64,000 bases of DNA, taken from Bacteroidota bacterium. Its GTDB lineage: Bacteria > Bacteroidota > Bacteroidia > Bacteroidales > JAGONC01. A program made the translations under genes and the position numbers. The number at the start of each line of letters is the position of its first letter. Within the stretch, counting starts at the first letter, position 1. Location of the stretch: contig JAPLDP010000085.1 of NCBI GenBank assembly GCA_026391695.1, positions 20,375 through 84,374 of the forward strand, in the 5' to 3' direction. The notes under the pieces are model-generated. The model searched no databases. It was not told the DNA's origin and was given only the letters and a program-made list of their open reading frames with translations. Positions 60,941 through 64,000 of this stretch are shown one piece after another.

Positions 60941-61068
60941 GCACTAACGAGCCGGCAGCCTCAATGTGGGGTAAGGTGGTAAGGAAAGTGGTTGGAGCTA
61001 CTAAACATGATTACGAAACTCAAATATAAAATCTGCTAAAACCCGCACTGCGGCTGCCGGCCAACCGT
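60941..61068 (+). repeat. attC-like site A, interrupted at its right core by a group II intron
   Basis: Left arm 60941-60972 starts GCACTAACGAGCCGGCAGCC; right arm 61041-61068 contains CGGCTGCCGGCCAACCGT. GCCGGCAGCC pairs perfectly and the flanks pair with a few unpaired bases, as in integron attC sites. The right core reads GT at 61067-61068, then the intron, then TAGGC at 61831-61835; joined, they give GTTAGGC, a perfect GTTRRRY. The left core GCACTAAC is GCCTAAC with a one-base insertion. Total length without the intron is about 133 nt, close to the Vibrio VCR size. Mobility and integrase are not shown. Confidence 0.6.
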
Positions 61069-61830
61069 GTGTGCCTTGAACTTATTCCCCTGAACAAGGA
61101 ATAAGGGCTGTATGAAAGATGGAAGACTCTTTGAAAATTCTTGTAAGCGTGTGGAGGTCAAGCGAACAGACTGGCCGACCTTACGAATCGGATTAGAGAA
61201 ATGGACTTCCGTAGATGACTGTCAGGAGTAGTTTACAAACCACCTTATGCTGCAACTAGCGGAAACTCTCGTTGTGGTGAACGATAAGGAAAAGCGAGGG
61301 CAAAGATTCTTGCAGGTGAGTATTGTCGAACTGAATTGATTGAACCAGCGACTGAAGCTTCGTAAGCGGCAAGAGAAGATGTCAAAACCGGGTAGCTACG
61401 TTTGTACCCGGGACAAAGTGTAACGGGTGACCTGATTTTCGGTTACATGACATACGGGGTAAAGCTGGCAGGAAGACAATACAGGCTATTGTACGGAACA
61501 AGGGAAGTCGCTATCGATCTATTAACTGAACAAGGAAGTAGACGTGGAGGAATACCACGAGATAGCGGCGGCGGACTAAGTCGTAGTAGTGATGAACCCT
61601 CTGTGGTGGAGGCGGAGCGAAGGGCTTAGCCTGTTCAGTTTCATGATAAACGACAACCAGTGATGGGAAGATTGACTATAATGAAACGAAATCACAGCCA
61701 ATTATCAGTAATGGTAATATCCACAATGTTCTTATACATTTGTGATTGAACAGGAAGAGCCGTATGAAGGGAGACTTTCACGTACGGTTCTGTGGGAACG
61801 CAGGGGTGAAATTCCCCTGCGTGACCCGAC
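61069..61830 (+). mobile_element. ORF-less group II intron
   Basis: The 5' end is GTGTGCC, matching GUGYG. Domain V (61757-61790) is a 34-nt hairpin: an 8-bp stem with the catalytic AGC triad, a 2-nt CG bulge, a 6-bp stem and a GAGA (GNRA) tetraloop. Domain VI follows, with stem ACGCAGGGG/CCCCTGCGT (798-806/814-822) and a likely bulged branch-point A at 61824, 7 nt from the 3' end ...CCCGAC. The element is 762 nt long and has no reverse transcriptase gene; domain IV (about 61630-61755) is short. It needs a maturase in trans to move. It lies in the same orientation as the flanking genes. Confidence 0.88.
61757..61790 (+). ncRNA. Group II intron domain V (catalytic hairpin)
   Basis: The hairpin GAGCCGTA + TGAAGG + GAGA + CTTTCA + CG + TACGGTTC has all features of the intron's catalytic core, including the AGC triad and the two-base bulge that bind catalytic metals. 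Its intactness suggests the ribozyme is still capable of splicing. Confidence 0.9.
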
Positions 61831-61876
61831 TAGGCAACATTTAAAAAAATCGCACATTCATTATAATACTCAAATT

Positions 61877-62677
61877 ATGAAAAATACACTACTATTTATT
61901 TTGATTTTTAATCTATCTATTTTGACCATTTATTCTCAAGATAGACAGATTAGAGAAAAGGCAGTAATAGGAAACACAATTCTCGGACAATTGAATAGCG
62001 CAAAAGGTTGGATGCTTTGCCCGCAAGATGATTGGATTTTTTTAGATAACACTATTCCTCAACAATTATCATTAGAGTCAAGGTCTTTATTGAAGCATGA
62101 AAAAACCGGATTAGGACTTGATAATTTTTTGTATTTTCAAATACGAGAAATCAAATTTCAAGATACAGCTTATTACATATTAATAAAGAAATTTCGAGAT
62201 GGTGCTTATAGGTATCCCGATTTAGAGAAAGAATGGATGCCTTATACTTCATATTATGCTTATGTTTTTGATAAAGTAGAATTTGATAATAAAGTAAAAG
62301 AAATTAAAACGAATCAAATAAACAAGGTTGAGCTTAGAGTTATGAGTAAAACTTTTGCTTCGTGGAAATCTGATAATAATATTTTAAAATACTTAATTGA
62401 TGATATTGATTTGAGAGAAAAGAATCCGACATTTATATGTACTGAAAATTGTCATATGAGATTAATTCTCCATATAGCGCCTTTTAAAGAAAAAAATATT
62501 GTTCAATTTCAAATATACTCTATTTGTGGTAATGAATATCCTACATTTGATGGACTCGCCAGCGAATCGTTTTCATATTATAAGAATTACTTTAAATATA
62601 ATTCGGATGAGCTTTTCAAAAATTGCTATTACGAAACATCATATAGTAATTTTGATAATTTTATAAAATTAAAATAA
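61877..62677 (+). CDS. Secreted protein of unknown function (cassette gene)
   Basis: A 266-residue protein starting MKNTLLFILIFNLSILTIYS, a clear signal peptide. No domain is recognised; the body is Lys/Asn/Tyr-rich with two Cys near CTENCHMRL. The frame stays open upstream across intron domain V, but ATG 61877, which opens a signal peptide and lies 46 bases after the restored core site, is the credible start. It is followed within 6 bases by attC-like site B. Very AT-rich. Confidence 0.75.
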   Translation: MKNTLLFILIFNLSILTIYSQDRQIREKAVIGNTILGQLNSAKGWMLCPQDDWIFLDNTIPQQLSLESRSLLKHEKTGLGLDNFLYFQIREIKFQDTAYYILIKKFRDGAYRYPDLEKEWMPYTSYYAYVFDKVEFDNKVKEIKTNQINKVELRVMSKTFASWKSDNNILKYLIDDIDLREKNPTFICTENCHMRLILHIAPFKEKNIVQFQIYSICGNEYPTFDGLASESFSYYKNYFKYNSDELFKNCYYETSYSNFDNFIKLK

Positions 62678-62682
62678 ATGTT

Positions 62683-62741
62683 GCCTAAACAACTAAGCGT
62701 TCATTGCATCCGTAGGACGAACAATGAACGCCCTGTTGCAC
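62683..62741 (+). repeat. attC-like site B (59 nt)
   Basis: Left core GCCTAAAC (62683-62690) and right core GTTGCAC (62735-62741) flank the perfect 10-bp arms GCGTTCATTG (62697-62706) and CAATGAACGC (62722-62731), with a 15-nt loop. The size, end cores and unpaired spacers fit a short integron attC. Cores deviate from RYYYAAC/GTTRRRY by one base each. Confidence 0.6.
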
Positions 62742-62949
62742 GGAACCGTAAGTGGTATACATAAATTATATAGGGGATTGCGTTTTTGCGTAAAAGACTG
62801 TTAATTATCAAATTATAGTGTTATTTTGTATAAAATAAAAATATAACATGCAGATTGTCAGCAAAATAACCTTTAAATCTTTGATAATATTTTACGAGAA
62901 AGAATTTGAAAAATATTTTTACAAAGATAGTAAAACTACCGAAGGTTTA

Positions 62950-63081
62950 GTGCAACAGCACTTACCTGCAAGCAGGGTTTAGGTGCTTGAGTGACAGGAA
63001 AGTAATATATTTGAAGTGCAGTACCACGTAGAGAGTTCAGAGGTTCATTTCCCTGCCTGCGGGTAGCTGCAAAACGTCGGC
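62950..63081 (+). repeat. attC-like site C (about 132 nt)
   Basis: Arms TACCTGCAAGCAGGG (62963-62977) and CCCTGCCTGCGGGTA (63051-63065) pair over 15 positions with one mismatch and one G-U. The right end CGTCGGCAAC (63075-63084) resembles CGTTAGGCAAC of site A; the left end GTGCAAC resembles RYYYAAC with one mismatch. The 63104 gene begins 22 bases after it. The interval 62742-62949 between sites B and C holds no gene I can support and may be an ORF-less cassette. Confidence 0.45.
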
Positions 63082-63103
63082 AACAAGGTTAAAGAACGAC
63101 ACA

Positions 63104-63877
63104 ATGGCAATTTGTAAACTTTGCATAAAGGATAAACAACTTATCAAGAAATCTCATATAATTCCGGATTTTATGTATCAAGATTTATATGATTCTAATC
63201 ATAGGATTAGTTCTTTTACACCTTATGAATTATTGATTGGAGAGGCACATATTAGTAAACCATCATCAGGAGAGTACGAAGAAGGAATTTTATGTGCAGA
63301 TTGTGATATTAAACTTTTAGGGCAAATATATGAGGATTATGCAAGCAAAATGATGTATGGGAAATCTTTACCTGAGAAAGATGCCCCAATTTGTGAAAAT
63401 TATAAAAGTCAAGATGGATTACAATTTACAATTTGCAAGAATATTGATTATAAAAAATTCAAATTGTTTTTATTGTCAATTCTGTGGAGAGCGAGTATTT
63501 CTTCTCGACCATTTTTTTCCGAAATCCAACTTGGGCCACATCAGGAAAAAATAAGAGAAATGATTATTAATGGTAATCCTGGCGATAATGATGATTATCC
63601 AATATTTATAATGTCGTATGTTACTGAAAATTCAGTACCACAGGATTTGATAACTCAACCAAGAAAGATTAAAATAAAGGAAGGGCATAATACATATTTG
63701 TTTGTTATAGGAGGTATCTTATACATCTTTTATGTTAATTCCAAAGACCATAAAATACCAGAATTTATTTTATCTTCGACCATAAGAAAGAGTAATGAGA
63801 TGAATTTAATTCATATTCCTCCAGACAAAGCATGGAATATAATTTTAGGATTATATAAACGTAAGCCTTCGGCATGA
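63104..63877 (+). CDS. Zinc-finger/HNH-like protein of unknown function
   Basis: A 257-residue protein. CKLC (4-7), KKSHIIP (16-21) and CADC (64-67) form a C-x2-C ... H ... C-x2-C arrangement like that of HNH-type or treble-clef proteins; the catalytic HNH residues are not all obvious, so nuclease activity is only possible. The rest (about 100-257) shows no known domain. It starts shortly after attC-like site C, is AT-rich and lacks an obvious own promoter. Confidence 0.65.
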   Translation: MAICKLCIKDKQLIKKSHIIPDFMYQDLYDSNHRISSFTPYELLIGEAHISKPSSGEYEEGILCADCDIKLLGQIYEDYASKMMYGKSLPEKDAPICENYKSQDGLQFTICKNIDYKKFKLFLLSILWRASISSRPFFSEIQLGPHQEKIREMIINGNPGDNDDYPIFIMSYVTENSVPQDLITQPRKIKIKEGHNTYLFVIGGILYIFYVNSKDHKIPEFILSSTIRKSNEMNLIHIPPDKAWNIILGLYKRKPSA

Positions 63878-63883
63878 TGCATA

Positions 63884-63914
63884 TTGTTTAGCCTGAGGTT
63901 GTGGTTTACTTTTG
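63884..63914 (+). promoter_or_regulatory. Promoter of the right-edge gene
   Basis: TTG (63884-63886), 20 bases, then TACTTTTG (63907-63914), a full -33/-7 match, 22 bases before ATG 63937. Confidence 0.6.
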
Positions 63915-63936
63915 CGGATTGATAAATTTCAAGCGC

Positions 63937-64000
63937 ATGAGTAACACCACCGAGCGACAGGCTCAAATGTTTTCCCTTGTGGAAGAATCCCATCAATGCA
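63937..64000 (+). CDS. Partial gene, possibly a transposase-associated protein
   Basis: The window ends 21 codons into a frame that starts MSNTTERQAQMFSLVEESHQ. This N-terminus resembles small helix-turn-helix proteins of IS66-type elements (TnpA-like, which start similarly and contain QMF.LVE.W). Too short for a firm call, and no IS terminal repeat was identified. A good promoter precedes it. Confidence 0.4.
   Translation, partial: MSNTTERQAQMFSLVEESHQC

Noticed and set aside
61402..61629. A 75-codon frame inside the group II intron
   Set aside because: It covers structured intron RNA (domains I-III) and has no reverse transcriptase motifs; it is not an intron-encoded protein.
61742..61876. 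N-terminal extension of the 61877 secreted protein
   Set aside because: It runs through intron domains V and VI; the signal peptide and the restored core site support the start at 61877.

Overview
The window comes from a Bacteroidota genome, probably a free-living or gut/sediment member of the Bacteroidales/Marinilabiliales type (lineage inferred). The evidence is SusC/SusD pairs, many lipoproteins, a type IX secretion sorting domain, Shine-Dalgarno-poor starts, several TAnnTTTG (-7) promoter elements typical of the phylum, and zinc-free (Cys-less) forms of S4, S14 and L36. Lipid A genes (lpxB, kdsC) show a Gram-negative envelope.

Layout. (1) 45-9865: housekeeping genes. A frameshifted DUF302 gene faces a minus-strand run: comEC, two TPR proteins, lpxB, a small membrane protein, surE, maf, a KdsC-type phosphatase, a DUF2520 Rossmann protein and enolase. 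(2) 9869-28166: one uninterrupted minus-strand str-S10-spc-alpha supercluster from rpsL to rplQ, with fusA between rpsG and rpsJ and no tuf. Two short genes, rpmD and rpmJ, were found by direct translation. Two TACTTTTG promoter elements precede rpsL. (3) 28680-39202: a polysaccharide utilisation locus aimed at beta-1,4-galactan. Two GH53 endo-galactanases and a GH2 beta-galactosidase lie on the plus strand, converging on a SusE-SusD-SusC operon at a bidirectional terminator. (4) 39457-42003: a LiaF-like membrane protein, a LytS-type histidine kinase and a LytTR response regulator with one-base or short overlaps. (5) 42324-45443: a large STAND NTPase-coiled coil-WD40 membrane protein. (6) 45576-59795: six tightly packed plus-strand genes: TonB-dependent receptor, formyltransferase-like enzyme, ATP/ADP-translocase-like transporter fused to HEAT repeats and a cNMP-binding-like domain, a giant propeller sensor kinase, a small envelope protein and a GH31 glycosidase with a T9SS tail. 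I do not recognise this as a described system.

(7) 59796-64000: an AT-rich accessory segment with the architecture of an integron-type gene-cassette array. Single promoterless genes (a CoiA-like nuclease, a secreted protein, a zinc-finger/HNH-like protein) start 20-50 bases after a GTT-type core site and are followed by imperfect inverted repeats that look like attC sites (two of about 132 nt, one of 59 nt). A 762-nt group II intron with a textbook domain V, a domain VI and no reverse transcriptase sits exactly inside one core site. Removing it restores GTTAGGC, a perfect match to the attC consensus GTTRRRY. No integron integrase is in the window. The right edge contains the start of a probable transposase-associated gene.

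No tRNA, rRNA or CRISPR array was seen.
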